DNA of 64,000 bases from Candidatus Pseudobacter hemicellulosilyticus (lineage in GTDB: Bacteria; Bacteroidota; Bacteroidia; Chitinophagales; Chitinophagaceae), in the NCBI GenBank assembly GCA_029202545.1, contig CP119311.1:6386001-6450000 (forward strand). Reading direction: 5' to 3'. Within the stretch, counting starts at the first letter, position 1. Each line of letters opens with the position of its first letter. Positions 7,775 to 16,447 of this stretch are shown piece after piece. A model generated the notes under the pieces. The model was not told the DNA's origin. It saw nothing but the letters and a program-made list of their open reading frames with translations, and did not search any database. A program made the translations under genes and the position numbers.

Positions 7775-9697
7775 TTAAGCAGCCTGCTCACCGGGAATAA
7801 ATACCGCCAGCAGGCTCCCCCTGCCCGGCGCTGCATCCATTTCCAGGGTACCATTCAACAGCATTACCCGCGACCGGATATTCTTTAACCCGATGCCCGC
7901 CTGCGTTTCCAGCCCGGCCGGATCAAAGCCTTTGCCATTGTCTTCCACGGTCAGCGATATGCCCTCCTTCTCTTTCGCCAGCTGTATGCTGAGGCTGCTG
8001 GCCGCCGCATGTTTGAGCACATTGTTGACCGCCTCCTGGATAATGCGGTAGAGGACAGTCTCCGTTTGCTCCGGCAACCTTTCCTCCAGCCCGCTGGTAT
8101 GCAGTTCAACACTCAGCTCCCGCGATTGGATCCTGTCTACAAATTCCCGCAGGGCCTGCGGCAACCCAGCCTTCAGCAGGGCGCTGGGCATCATGCGGTG
8201 CGAGAGCTGCCGCATTTCATCATACCCTTCATTCAGTAAGGAAACGGCCTTATCCGTCAGCTCTGCGGCCGAAGAACCGGCAGGTTGCTGCTCCTGTGCC
8301 CGGTGGACCTGTAATAAGGCGGCAGACAATAGCTGCCCTACACCATCGTGCAGGTCGGCCGCCAGCCGCCGCCGCTCCCGGTCTTCCGCCTGCAACACCG
8401 CCCTGGCGGCAGCCTGCTCCTGCAAACTGCGCTCCGCCTGGAGTCGGGCTTCTGCTTTGATACGCCGACGGGCCATTATAAAATAGACGGCCAGGCCACC
8501 GGTAATAAATAAGGCGGCCAGCACCAGCAACAGCATATTCCTTTGCTTCAGGCGAAGGGCCTGCAACTCCCCCTCCTGTTGCAGCAAACGGATCTGCTGC
8601 TCTTTTTTCTCGGTTTCATATTGAGCCTGGAAACCGGTGATGGCCTTCATCTTCTCCTGCTCAAACAAAGAATCCTTGACCGTTGAGTAGGTCTGGAAAA
8701 CAGTCCAGGCATTTTTATAATCGCCCGATCCGGCGTATTGCTCACTGAGCAAACGCGCCGCATCCATCACCTGCTTAGGCGAATGGATGCCTGTAGCCAA
8801 CGACAATGCCTCCGTCAATACGCGGATAGCCTCGCCACGCTCCTTTTGGGCCATATGCACTTTACCCAGCTGGATCAGTACAAAAGCGATCTCTTTTTTA
8901 TTGTTGTAGTTACGGTGTCCCACCAGCGCTTTCGCTAATTGCTGCCGGGCTTCCACCGGCCGGCCCAGCTCAAAGTATGCCATGCCCGCATTGGCCTGGG
9001 CAATGGGAAGCGATTGCAGGTTATTCTGTGCCAGGAATGCTTTTTCCGCCAGCAGCGAATAGAACAGGCAGCTATCATATTGCCGCGTATAATAAAATAC
9101 AGAGCCCAGGTTGGCCTCACAGAAAGCCGCTTCTGCCGGGAATTGCAGCGCCTTGTAAACGGTATAAGCCTCCCGGTAATAATCCACCACCTTCGTATAC
9201 TCACCCTGCGCCTTGAATACAATGCCCAGGTTTACACTCACCATAGCCAGTTTCTCCTGGTCACCCTTGGCCTGGTAATACCGGTAAGCCTTGTAATAAT
9301 AGTCCAGCGCCCGGGGATAGTTCCCCATCTGGTCGTAGATGATACCGATATTATTCCAGGTATTGGCAATGGCTGCACTATCGTTCAGCTGCTGGCGGAG
9401 GGCCAGGGTCTGCAAGCCCATCTCCAGCGCCTGCTCATAATCCCCCTGTGCTTCAAACACGATCCCGATATTGTGCAGGGCTTCCGCTTCGTACAGAGGA
9501 TAGCCTTTATCGCGGGCTTCTTTCAGCACTTTATTTCCATAGTATTTAGCAGAATCAGGTTGGTTGAACCGGTAGTTCCAGCATTGATCCAGCCAGGCAC
9601 GCCATTGGGCGGTAAGACGGGCGGAATCCTGGCGGGCAGTTACAGGGTATAGGAGACCACTGCCCGCGACAAGCAATAGGGTGAGCAGGAAGCGCAT
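7775..9697 (-). CDS. TPR-containing sensor histidine kinase (NarL/LuxR-system type)
   Basis: Membrane sensor kinase of 640 residues. A signal peptide (MRFLLTLLLVAGSGLL) leads a periplasmic domain of about eight tetratricopeptide repeats (about 70-340, e.g. ALHNIGIVFEAQGDYEQALE). Then come a coiled-coil segment, one transmembrane helix at about 389-408, a cytoplasmic coil and a HisKA_3 domain with phospho-acceptor His450 (LAADLHDGVGQ). The HATPase domain has an N box (QEAVNN, 554-559), DNGKG (586-590) and GIGL (601-604). It phosphorylates a LuxR-type regulator, almost certainly the divergent gene at 9765. TPR input domains are typical of Bacteroidota; the signal sensed is unknown. Confidence 0.95.
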   Translation of the reverse strand: MRFLLTLLLVAGSGLLYPVTARQDSARLTAQWRAWLDQCWNYRFNQPDSAKYYGNKVLKEARDKGYPLYEAEALHNIGIVFEAQGDYEQALEMGLQTLALRQQLNDSAAIANTWNNIGIIYDQMGNYPRALDYYYKAYRYYQAKGDQEKLAMVSVNLGIVFKAQGEYTKVVDYYREAYTVYKALQFPAEAAFCEANLGSVFYYTRQYDSCLFYSLLAEKAFLAQNNLQSLPIAQANAGMAYFELGRPVEARQQLAKALVGHRNYNNKKEIAFVLIQLGKVHMAQKERGEAIRVLTEALSLATGIHSPKQVMDAARLLSEQYAGSGDYKNAWTVFQTYSTVKDSLFEQEKMKAITGFQAQYETEKKEQQIRLLQQEGELQALRLKQRNMLLLVLAALFITGGLAVYFIMARRRIKAEARLQAERSLQEQAAARAVLQAEDRERRRLAADLHDGVGQLLSAALLQVHRAQEQQPAGSSAAELTDKAVSLLNEGYDEMRQLSHRMMPSALLKAGLPQALREFVDRIQSRELSVELHTSGLEERLPEQTETVLYRIIQEAVNNVLKHAAASSLSIQLAKEKEGISLTVEDNGKGFDPAGLETQAGIGLKNIRSRVMLLNGTLEMDAAPGRGSLLAVFIPGEQAA

Positions 9698-9764
9698 GGG
9701 TTGAGGGGTTAATTTTCAGGAAGATAGACAAATTTTTGCTAATTTGACCCTCCTAAGCCCTACT

Positions 9765-10388
9765 ATGCCAACCAGCATCCTGCTTGCAGACGACCATGGA
9801 ATAGTCCTTGACGGACTACGCTCCGTTCTGGCGGAAAACAACCAGCTGACCGTTACCGCTACCGCCAGCACCGGCCAGGAAGCCCTGCAACTCCTGCAGC
9901 AACACCCCATCCAGTTACTCATCACCGATTACTGCATGCCCGATATGGATGGCCTCATTCTCGTGAAAAAAGCCAAAGCACAGTTTCCACAACTCAAGAT
10001 CATTGTACTCAGTATGGTGGATGAAGCAGGAGCTATCCGCGAGATCCTGCTGGCCGGCGCTGATGGCTATATCCTGAAAAAATATGCCAGTCAGGAACTG
10101 TTCCAGGGCATTGAGGCTGTATTGAACCATCACCAGTACTGGAGCGAAGAAGCCGGCAAAGCCTTATTGCAGGCAGGTTCAAGGGAACAGGGATCAGCCT
10201 CCCTCACTATCCGCGAGCTGGAGATCCTGCGCCTGCTCACCCAGGAGCTGACCAGCAAAGAAATTGCACAGCAGCTGTTCATCAGTGAAAGAACAGTAGA
10301 GACCCATCGAAAGAACCTGCTCCGTAAAACGGGCTGCACGGGAACCGTAGGCCTGGTGAAATATGCATACGCTCATAAGCTGCTGTAA
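9765..10388 (+). CDS. LuxR/NarL-type response regulator
   Basis: Response regulator of 207 residues. The receiver domain (1-120) has the acidic pair D9/D10, phospho-acceptor Asp55 (LLITDYCMPDMDG), Ser83 and Lys105. A LuxR helix-turn-helix (about 147-205) reads LTIRELEILRLLTQELTSKE and then IAQQLFISERTVETHRKNLL. The start at 9765 gives the family's usual N-terminus (MPTSILLADDHGIV); the TTG-initiated extension to 9744 is not needed. It is divergent from the TPR histidine kinase with a 67-base shared upstream region, the expected arrangement for a cognate pair. A 12-bp direct repeat just downstream (10426-10461) is a possible binding site. Confidence 0.95.
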   Translation: MPTSILLADDHGIVLDGLRSVLAENNQLTVTATASTGQEALQLLQQHPIQLLITDYCMPDMDGLILVKKAKAQFPQLKIIVLSMVDEAGAIREILLAGADGYILKKYASQELFQGIEAVLNHHQYWSEEAGKALLQAGSREQGSASLTIRELEILRLLTQELTSKEIAQQLFISERTVETHRKNLLRKTGCTGTVGLVKYAYAHKLL

Positions 10389-10425
10389 GCAAAAGAGCGT
10401 CGTTCTCCACCGAATAAAACAGCAC

Positions 10426-10461
10426 ATCCGTATTTCCACGTAGATAAAAATCCGTATTTCC
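10426..10461 (+). repeat. 12-bp direct repeat upstream of beta-propeller gene (possible operator)
   Basis: ATCCGTATTTCC occurs at 10426-10437 and again at 10450-10461, a 24-base period (about two helix turns). It lies about 100 bases before the start of the exported protein gene at 10561 and follows the response-regulator gene. A role as a binding site for the LuxR-type regulator is an inference. Confidence 0.6.
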
Positions 10462-10560
10462 GGGTCTTTTCCGCCATGCAGGAGCTTGTTACTTTTACCG
10501 CATGAACCTCGCCTGTTCTGCGGGTTCCATTCCTTACTCAACAACTTAAACCCCTCATTG

Positions 10561-12414
10561 ATGAGAACCATTGCAACTGCACTGCTGGTGCTGCTGGCTA
10601 CCGCTTTGCTTGCCCAGCAACCCGAGCATACCTACCAGCTCGGCGGAAAGATTGAATCCATGACATTAACAGAGTCCGGCGTTCTGATCGTTGTCGGCGG
10701 CGGCGGACTGGCCGGCATCAAAGCCGGGGAACAGCAGCCGCATTTCAATTTTACCGAATATGGTAAAGTGAAAGAGGAAGAGCTGGAATATGTTCCCGCC
10801 TCGCCCTACCTCATCGTGAACCAGGGCGGTATGTTCAGCCAGAAAAAAACAGTGATAGACTATGTGGCCGGCAGGCAATTGTTTGCCACGGAAGAGAACG
10901 GCTGGAAAATACTCACCGGTCTGCATGTGCTGCTGCCCCAGAATAAGCTGGTAGTCTATGGCACACGCAGCCAGAAGGCTGGCGGCGCTTCGGCCGTTGG
11001 TCTGTACGACCTGGAATCCGGTAAAGAAGAAAAGGTCTTTGCCCTCAATGACCCAAAGAGAGTGGGACTGGCCTCCGCCATTCCCATTGCCTCCGGCAAA
11101 CCACTGATAGTAGGAACTAACCTGCTGGTGCCCACTTCCAAAAACACTTTATGTATTGATATGGCCTCCGGCAATATCCTCTGGACAGCCAAAGCCGATA
11201 AGCTCAGCTGGATGAGCGTTGACAGGTCCGGCAAAGAGATCTATGGTTTTGAAGAAAGACCCAATGGCGATACCCGTATCCATAAGATCAGCGTGACCGG
11301 GGAAATGCTCTGGGCCGATGAGCGCAAGATCAAGGGCAAACTGACCCGCTTCGAGATCCTGCCGAAAGGCCTGGCCGTAGTGAGTGACGTGGACAATAGT
11401 GATAAGAAAGGGATCGCGAAGCTGGCATCAGCGGCCTCTGAATCCAGGATCGCTTTCCTCAGCGCCGCCGATGGTTCCGATCTCTGGGATAAGGCGCCCA
11501 AAACAAAAGGGTATGTACAGCATTTCTATATCATGGATGATGGCATCCTCTTCGGCATTGCCTCAGGCGGCATCAACAAGATCTCTTTTGATGGGCAGAC
11601 CCTGTTCCGCAAGCCGCTGTCCACCGGTGAAAATATCCATACCATGGCCAATACACCCAAGGGGCTGATCTATATCACTGATACGGATGCCAATATTGTT
11701 GACCTGAAAAGCGGGGAGTCCATCTGGAACAAACCCATCAAATACAAAAAAGCTGCTGCTGTCGCCAGCGCTTATGATGCGGGCCACCAGCGTTACCTGA
11801 TCTCCACCGGCAATGAGCTGCTGGCCATTAATGAAAACACGGGTGATATCAGCACCCTGGCCAATATGAAATTTGAGGAGAAAGAAGTTCCGTACAAATT
11901 ACAGGTAAGAAAAGAAGGGCTGCTGCTCAGTTCAGACCAGAACCTGCTGATGCTGGATTTTAACGGTGGCCGCAAATTCCATGAATATTATAAATCGCCC
12001 GGGCAGAGCACTTTTGTAAAAATTGCTACTGGCGTACTCGCCGTTGCAGGAACAGCCATGTCCAGCGCCGCCGCCTACCAGGGCGGACTTTATGGCCATC
12101 ATGGTTACAGCAACCAGCTCAATGATTATGGTAAGGAAATGAAAATTTACCAGGACGGTTTTGCTGATATTGCCAGCGCTTCTTTCAAAGAGATGAACAA
12201 ACGGTTCAAAGCAACGGCGGCTACAGAAAATGCCCAGTTCATCCTGACAAAACTGGACGGCGGTGTTGGCCTTGTTAAACTCAATAAAGATGATGGAAAG
12301 AACCAAAGAGAGATTGTCCTGAAAGACAAAAAGCCGGTGTACCAGGTAGACGAGTTCGGCGGCATGTTGTATTACCAGTCCGGTTCCGGCGAAATTGCTG
12401 CTTACCGCCTGTAA
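10561..12414 (+). CDS. Exported PQQ-like beta-propeller repeat protein
   Basis: Secreted protein of 617 residues with a signal peptide (MRTIATALLVLLATALLAQQ). The body carries repeated short strands ending in aromatic/Gly-rich turns of the PQQ-enzyme-repeat (quinoprotein-like) type, e.g. IDMASGNILWTAKADKLSW, SAADGSDLWDKAP and VDLKSGESIWNKPIKYK, so it probably folds as an eight-bladed propeller. No quinone-enzyme active site was recognised, so a binding or scaffold role is more likely than dehydrogenase activity. Near residues 475-515 there is a Gly/Ala/Tyr/His-rich insertion (GTAMSSAAAYQGGLYGHHGY). The start at 10561 begins the signal peptide; the frame extends back to 10486 without support. 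It may be the target of the neighbouring two-component system. Confidence 0.8.
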   Translation: MRTIATALLVLLATALLAQQPEHTYQLGGKIESMTLTESGVLIVVGGGGLAGIKAGEQQPHFNFTEYGKVKEEELEYVPASPYLIVNQGGMFSQKKTVIDYVAGRQLFATEENGWKILTGLHVLLPQNKLVVYGTRSQKAGGASAVGLYDLESGKEEKVFALNDPKRVGLASAIPIASGKPLIVGTNLLVPTSKNTLCIDMASGNILWTAKADKLSWMSVDRSGKEIYGFEERPNGDTRIHKISVTGEMLWADERKIKGKLTRFEILPKGLAVVSDVDNSDKKGIAKLASAASESRIAFLSAADGSDLWDKAPKTKGYVQHFYIMDDGILFGIASGGINKISFDGQTLFRKPLSTGENIHTMANTPKGLIYITDTDANIVDLKSGESIWNKPIKYKKAAAVASAYDAGHQRYLISTGNELLAINENTGDISTLANMKFEEKEVPYKLQVRKEGLLLSSDQNLLMLDFNGGRKFHEYYKSPGQSTFVKIATGVLAVAGTAMSSAAAYQGGLYGHHGYSNQLNDYGKEMKIYQDGFADIASASFKEMNKRFKATAATENAQFILTKLDGGVGLVKLNKDDGKNQREIVLKDKKPVYQVDEFGGMLYYQSGSGEIAAYRL

Positions 12415-12490
12415 GCCAGTGAAGGCCCACCCCGGCCCCTGGCGAAACCACAATTGACAACAGGAAAGGGGGTTTGTAGTTTTTCGATAG

Positions 12491-12541
12491 AAGCCGGCCC
12501 AATCCGGCAGCGCTGCAAGGCCTGCCGGATTGGGCTGGTTT
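12491..12541 (+). terminator. Strong intrinsic terminator (20-bp stem)
   Basis: A 14-bp perfect core (12497-12510 with 12522-12535) extends to about 20 bp (12491-12510 with 12522-12541) counting G-U pairs, with an 11-base loop followed by TTTCATTTT. It terminates the plus-strand gene ending at 12414. Confidence 0.85.
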
Positions 12542-12593
12542 CATTTTAAGCGTTTGCAGCCAACCATGAGCCAGCCCATTGGTTCGTCCCAAT

Positions 12594-12622
12594 AAAAAAG
12601 ACCACCCCGGAAGAGGCGGTCT
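12594..12622 (-). terminator. Terminator for the SusC-SusD-glycosidase operon
   Basis: On the minus strand AGACCGCC (12622-12615) pairs with GGTGGTCT (12606-12599, one G-U) and is followed by a T6 tract (12599-12594). It lies 42 bases beyond the stop of the alpha-galactosidase-like gene. Confidence 0.8.
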
Positions 12623-12663
12623 GCTGCTTTGCTATCTTGCTGTTGTAACTACAATTTTGCGCA

Positions 12664-14775
12664 TCATTTTTTGCTGATGCGGTACACCCGCACATCCTGC
12701 GGCGGGATAATGAGTGAAAGCTCCTTCCCGGAAACGTTGACCGACGCACCGGTCCAGAGCTCTTTTACACTCATGCTGTTGTTATATTTCAGGCCCAGCC
12801 GCTCTAATGACAGCCTGCCCTCTTTTGTTTGTGTTTTGTTGAAATTGAAAGCAGCCACATAGGTGTACTGATCGGTCTGCATCATGTACAGGGTCTCCGC
12901 CTTGCCGGGTTCAGCAGCCGTATACCCTTCTACCGGGTAAAAGGATCTTCCCAGTATGGCAATGGCGTTGATGTCCTTGTTGGTGGTCACCGCCTTCGCC
13001 TTGTTGCGGGCTTCCTGCTCGCCGGGGAAACTGCCGGTCCTGCTGAAATTATCGCCCAGCATATAGATACCGGTGATGACCGCAGAAGTGACCCGGGCCC
13101 TGTTGGCTCCGGCCTGGTAATCGGCCGCTTCCTTCGGCTGGTACAGCAGGATATGATCCGCATCATTGAAAGGATATACCCGGTCCAGCCACCAGCCAAA
13201 AGCCAGGCTGTTGAGCATATAACCGGTAGTGCCTACATCGCCCTCGGTCATAGCGCCCCAGGTATCACAGCTGATCCTGCGGGATGTGCCGTACTGGGCC
13301 GGGAAAACCGGTGCAATGGACAGGGCCAGGAAGAAATCTTCGCCAAACTTTTTGCTGAGGTAGTCCATGCCTTCATTGTAGGCCTGCACGCCGGTAGTGA
13401 CAGCGGGATTGTAGAACTTATCCGCTTCCAGCGTACCGTTGTTGATGAAGTCGAGTTTCACATAAGTAAAGCCCCAGGACCTGAACTTTTCAATATAATA
13501 GTCCATCCGTTGTTTGGTGCCCGGGTGCGTTGGATCTACGGCCAGGGATTCCACTTTGCGCGGTTTGCCGTTGGCATAGATATAAATGTCTTTATAGGTA
13601 TACTTCCCATTGGTGCCTTCTACTTCTTTGTCGCCGTTACCGCCCCAGTCGGAAAAAGGACACCAGTAAATACCGGCATACTGACCATTGGCGCGGCATT
13701 GCGCTACAAATTGTTTCAGCTGCTCATCGGAGAAATTGTCCCAGTAGGAATCCAGCCCGATATACGCGGTGTTGTTGTTCTCAAAGGAACCGGCTTGCAG
13801 GCTGTCTTTGATGAACTGCGCTACTTCTACTGAACCGGTGTAGTTGACCTTATCGGCCATGGCGCCCCAGCTGTTCCAGCCGAAAGGTGTGCCGGAGGCC
13901 CATTTTCGGGGTGGGGCAATAAGGGCATTGGCTTCGCCATAGGCTTCCATTCCCCTGCGCCAGTCGGCAAAGAAACCGATCAGTATTTTGGGCGAGCGCA
14001 ACAGCTTTCCGCTGATAGCGCCATGCCCCAGCGGGGGCCTGTCGGCCTTACTGCTGCTGTCTCGGGTCAGCTCATGCGTTACCCCGCCAAAACATTCCAG
14101 CCCGGTCAGGTACTGCTGCTCCGCAGTCTTGTATTTCAATCCTGTTTTCCAGGTATCATGGGTTACGGAACCGATCACCAGGCCATTCCTGTTCCTGCCA
14201 TTGAACAGCGTGGTCACTTCAAAAGAAATGTCTTCCACGGTCAGCGGCGAAGAAAGGTAATGAACAAAGGCATCGTTATCAAAAGGCACCCGCAGGACAC
14301 GGTTGGCGCTATCTGCACCCAGGAAAGCCGTACGGGTACTGGTGATCACCGGCGCCATATAGTTGCTGGAGATATTTTCTTCCGAGGTCAGCACTACTTC
14401 CGTAAGGAAATATTCCCGGTTGGGATAAAAGCAGAACGATTGGCTCATGCCCGGTTTCCCTTCCGCGTTGCTATAGTGGATGGTGAATTTAGTGCCCTTG
14501 CCAAAGACATCCGTAATGGCTTCCTTGCTGAGGCTGGCCACCGGATACTCATAACTGTTCAGTTCGCCGCCGGCTGTTTTCACTTTGGCCGATACATTGG
14601 CCAGCACCAGCTTCCCCGCATAGGTATAGTCCAGGGTTTTGCCGTTTGCCTTATAAGTGATGGTCCATTTACCGTAACTGATCCTGACAGGTTTGGCCCC
14701 ATCTGCAGCCTCCGCCGGAAGGCAGAAGCTGCAGGAGAAAGCCAGTCCCAACAGCAATTGAAGGGTACGAAACAT
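12664..14775 (-). CDS. Alpha-galactosidase-like glycoside hydrolase (clan GH-D, GH27/GH36 relative)
   Basis: Secreted enzyme of 703 residues. After a signal peptide (MFRTLQLLLGLAFSCSFCLPAEA) comes an N-terminal beta-rich domain (about 25-285), then a TIM barrel starting at PFGWNSWGAMAD (297-308), the clan GH-D start motif, and a C-terminal beta domain (about 605-703). The likely catalytic nucleophile is Asp442 in YVKLDFINNG and the likely acid/base is Asp504 in RRISCDTWG, the positions expected for a retaining alpha-galactosidase-type enzyme. Substrate is inferred from the clan only; alpha-N-acetylgalactosaminidase or beta-L-arabinopyranosidase activity is possible. It is the last gene of the ECF-FecR-SusC-SusD unit, 28 bases after SusD, so it probably trims the oligosaccharide imported by that pair. 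Confidence 0.85.
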   Translation of the reverse strand: MFRTLQLLLGLAFSCSFCLPAEAADGAKPVRISYGKWTITYKANGKTLDYTYAGKLVLANVSAKVKTAGGELNSYEYPVASLSKEAITDVFGKGTKFTIHYSNAEGKPGMSQSFCFYPNREYFLTEVVLTSEENISSNYMAPVITSTRTAFLGADSANRVLRVPFDNDAFVHYLSSPLTVEDISFEVTTLFNGRNRNGLVIGSVTHDTWKTGLKYKTAEQQYLTGLECFGGVTHELTRDSSSKADRPPLGHGAISGKLLRSPKILIGFFADWRRGMEAYGEANALIAPPRKWASGTPFGWNSWGAMADKVNYTGSVEVAQFIKDSLQAGSFENNNTAYIGLDSYWDNFSDEQLKQFVAQCRANGQYAGIYWCPFSDWGGNGDKEVEGTNGKYTYKDIYIYANGKPRKVESLAVDPTHPGTKQRMDYYIEKFRSWGFTYVKLDFINNGTLEADKFYNPAVTTGVQAYNEGMDYLSKKFGEDFFLALSIAPVFPAQYGTSRRISCDTWGAMTEGDVGTTGYMLNSLAFGWWLDRVYPFNDADHILLYQPKEAADYQAGANRARVTSAVITGIYMLGDNFSRTGSFPGEQEARNKAKAVTTNKDINAIAILGRSFYPVEGYTAAEPGKAETLYMMQTDQYTYVAAFNFNKTQTKEGRLSLERLGLKYNNSMSVKELWTGASVNVSGKELSLIIPPQDVRVYRISKK

Positions 14776-14803
14776 TGAAATAGGGTTTTATTGAGCAATA
14801 CAA

Positions 14804-16420
14804 TTAATAACCAGGGTTCTGATCTTTTGACTCGTCGAGGTCCGGGTTCTGGCGCAGCTCTTCCAGCGGAATGGGCCAGAGCAGCCTGTGCGCAGGGATC
14901 ACTTTGGTAGCGCCGAGATCTCTCACCACGCCTTCAATATTCACAAAATTGCCTGCTTTCACCCAACGGTTGCGGGCGGTAACATATTCAATCAGCTTGC
15001 CGGTACGCAGCAGATCAAATTTACGCCAGCCTTCAAAGCAGAGTTCCCGCATACGCTCGTCCAGCAGGTGTGTCAGGAAATCATCAGTCCCCATGCCGGT
15101 GGACCATTCCATACCGGCAGGCAGGGTACCGCCAAAAGCACGCTTACGCACTACGTTATTGATAAGGCTGATCCCCTCTGCCTGCTGACCGGTGAAGTAC
15201 AGGCATTCTGCATAATTGAGTACCACGTCACTGAAGCGGATAAAGGGAATGCTTTTACCGCTATGCCAGGTGCTTTGTCCCAGGGCTACAATGCGGAGGT
15301 CCTCATATTTTTTGATATGGGGTTCCAGCTCATCGCCCCAGGCCCAGCCACGCAGGTTAGGCGTATACCCATTCCAGGTAAAATCATAGCGGATGCTTTC
15401 GTCTTTACGCAGATCGCCTGCTTCCCAGACACCGCCGTTGGCCACTGTTCCATAACAGTATTCAGAAGCCATCATGCCATCAAAACCAGACCAGGGAGCA
15501 ATGGCTTCCACGGGTGTCATCTGGGCTACGGCGCGGGAGCCTACATCCCATTGGGCAGAGCTCTGGTTGGGATAACCGGCTTTGTACTGGAAGGCATAGA
15601 TCATCTCGCGTTTGTAGTTGGTCTCATTCTCTGCTTCAGCATTAAAGATAATGGCAAAGTTGGAGGCGCCGGTGGTCCCGAAATAGGGGTTATCGATCAC
15701 TTTCTTAAAATAACCTTTAGCCTTTTCATAATCCCGCATGCCGGAACTGGCCGGGGCATAGAGGAACAGTTTGCCCAGCATGGCCTGTGCCAGTGCTTTG
15801 CTGGCGCGGCGCGGATCACTGATAGCGCTGGGATCCGGCAGGTATTTTTCGGCATTGAGCAGGTCCTCTTCAATAGCCGTATACACTACGTCCAGCGGCT
15901 GGCGGTTACCGCCCAGCTCGGGTTTGTCATGGTCAATGACCGGGATGCTGCCAAAATACTGCGACAGCTCCCACATGCTGACGGCCCTGAGCAGACTGGC
16001 CTCACCCAGCATTTTATTCAGCTCAGGATTACCCTGGGCTTCCAGCCTTTTCAGTTCCTGGATAGCAGGGGCTGAGCGGGAAATGATCTGGTAGCGGTTG
16101 GTCCAGATGCTGAGGATCTTGCCGTTGGTGCTGTTCATGCCTTCCGCATATTCATCCAGGCCGCGACGTTCAAAATCATCATGCTGGAAACCACCGGAGA
16201 TGGCTTCATCCGTACCCAGGTAGGGGTCTACCCGGGCCTTATGGCCTTCCCGCCAGGTATCGTACAAACCCAATACATAGGCATTGGTGGAATTGATATC
16301 GGAGAACACTTTATCGCCCGGGATCTTGGATTCCGGGTCCACGTCCAGGAACTTGGAGCAGGAACTCATGCCCAGCATCAGCGTTACCCCAAGGACCGGT
16401 AAAATATATGCAAGCTTCAT
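14804..16420 (-). CDS. SusD/RagB family outer-membrane lipoprotein
   Basis: Surface glycan/nutrient-binding lipoprotein of 538 residues. The lipobox (LGMSSC, Cys21) is followed by the family opening SKFLDVDPESKIPGDKVFSD, and the C-terminal half has the usual GWRKFDLLRTGKLIEYV and AHRLLWPIPLEELRQNPDL segments. It caps the SusC barrel encoded 27 bases upstream (16448-19894) and delivers ligand to it. The downstream gene is a clan GH-D glycosidase, suggesting an alpha-galactoside-containing ligand (inference). Confidence 0.95.
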   Translation of the reverse strand: MKLAYILPVLGVTLMLGMSSCSKFLDVDPESKIPGDKVFSDINSTNAYVLGLYDTWREGHKARVDPYLGTDEAISGGFQHDDFERRGLDEYAEGMNSTNGKILSIWTNRYQIISRSAPAIQELKRLEAQGNPELNKMLGEASLLRAVSMWELSQYFGSIPVIDHDKPELGGNRQPLDVVYTAIEEDLLNAEKYLPDPSAISDPRRASKALAQAMLGKLFLYAPASSGMRDYEKAKGYFKKVIDNPYFGTTGASNFAIIFNAEAENETNYKREMIYAFQYKAGYPNQSSAQWDVGSRAVAQMTPVEAIAPWSGFDGMMASEYCYGTVANGGVWEAGDLRKDESIRYDFTWNGYTPNLRGWAWGDELEPHIKKYEDLRIVALGQSTWHSGKSIPFIRFSDVVLNYAECLYFTGQQAEGISLINNVVRKRAFGGTLPAGMEWSTGMGTDDFLTHLLDERMRELCFEGWRKFDLLRTGKLIEYVTARNRWVKAGNFVNIEGVVRDLGATKVIPAHRLLWPIPLEELRQNPDLDESKDQNPGY

Positions 16421-16447
16421 AACTGATTTGTTAAGATTAAGTCCGGA

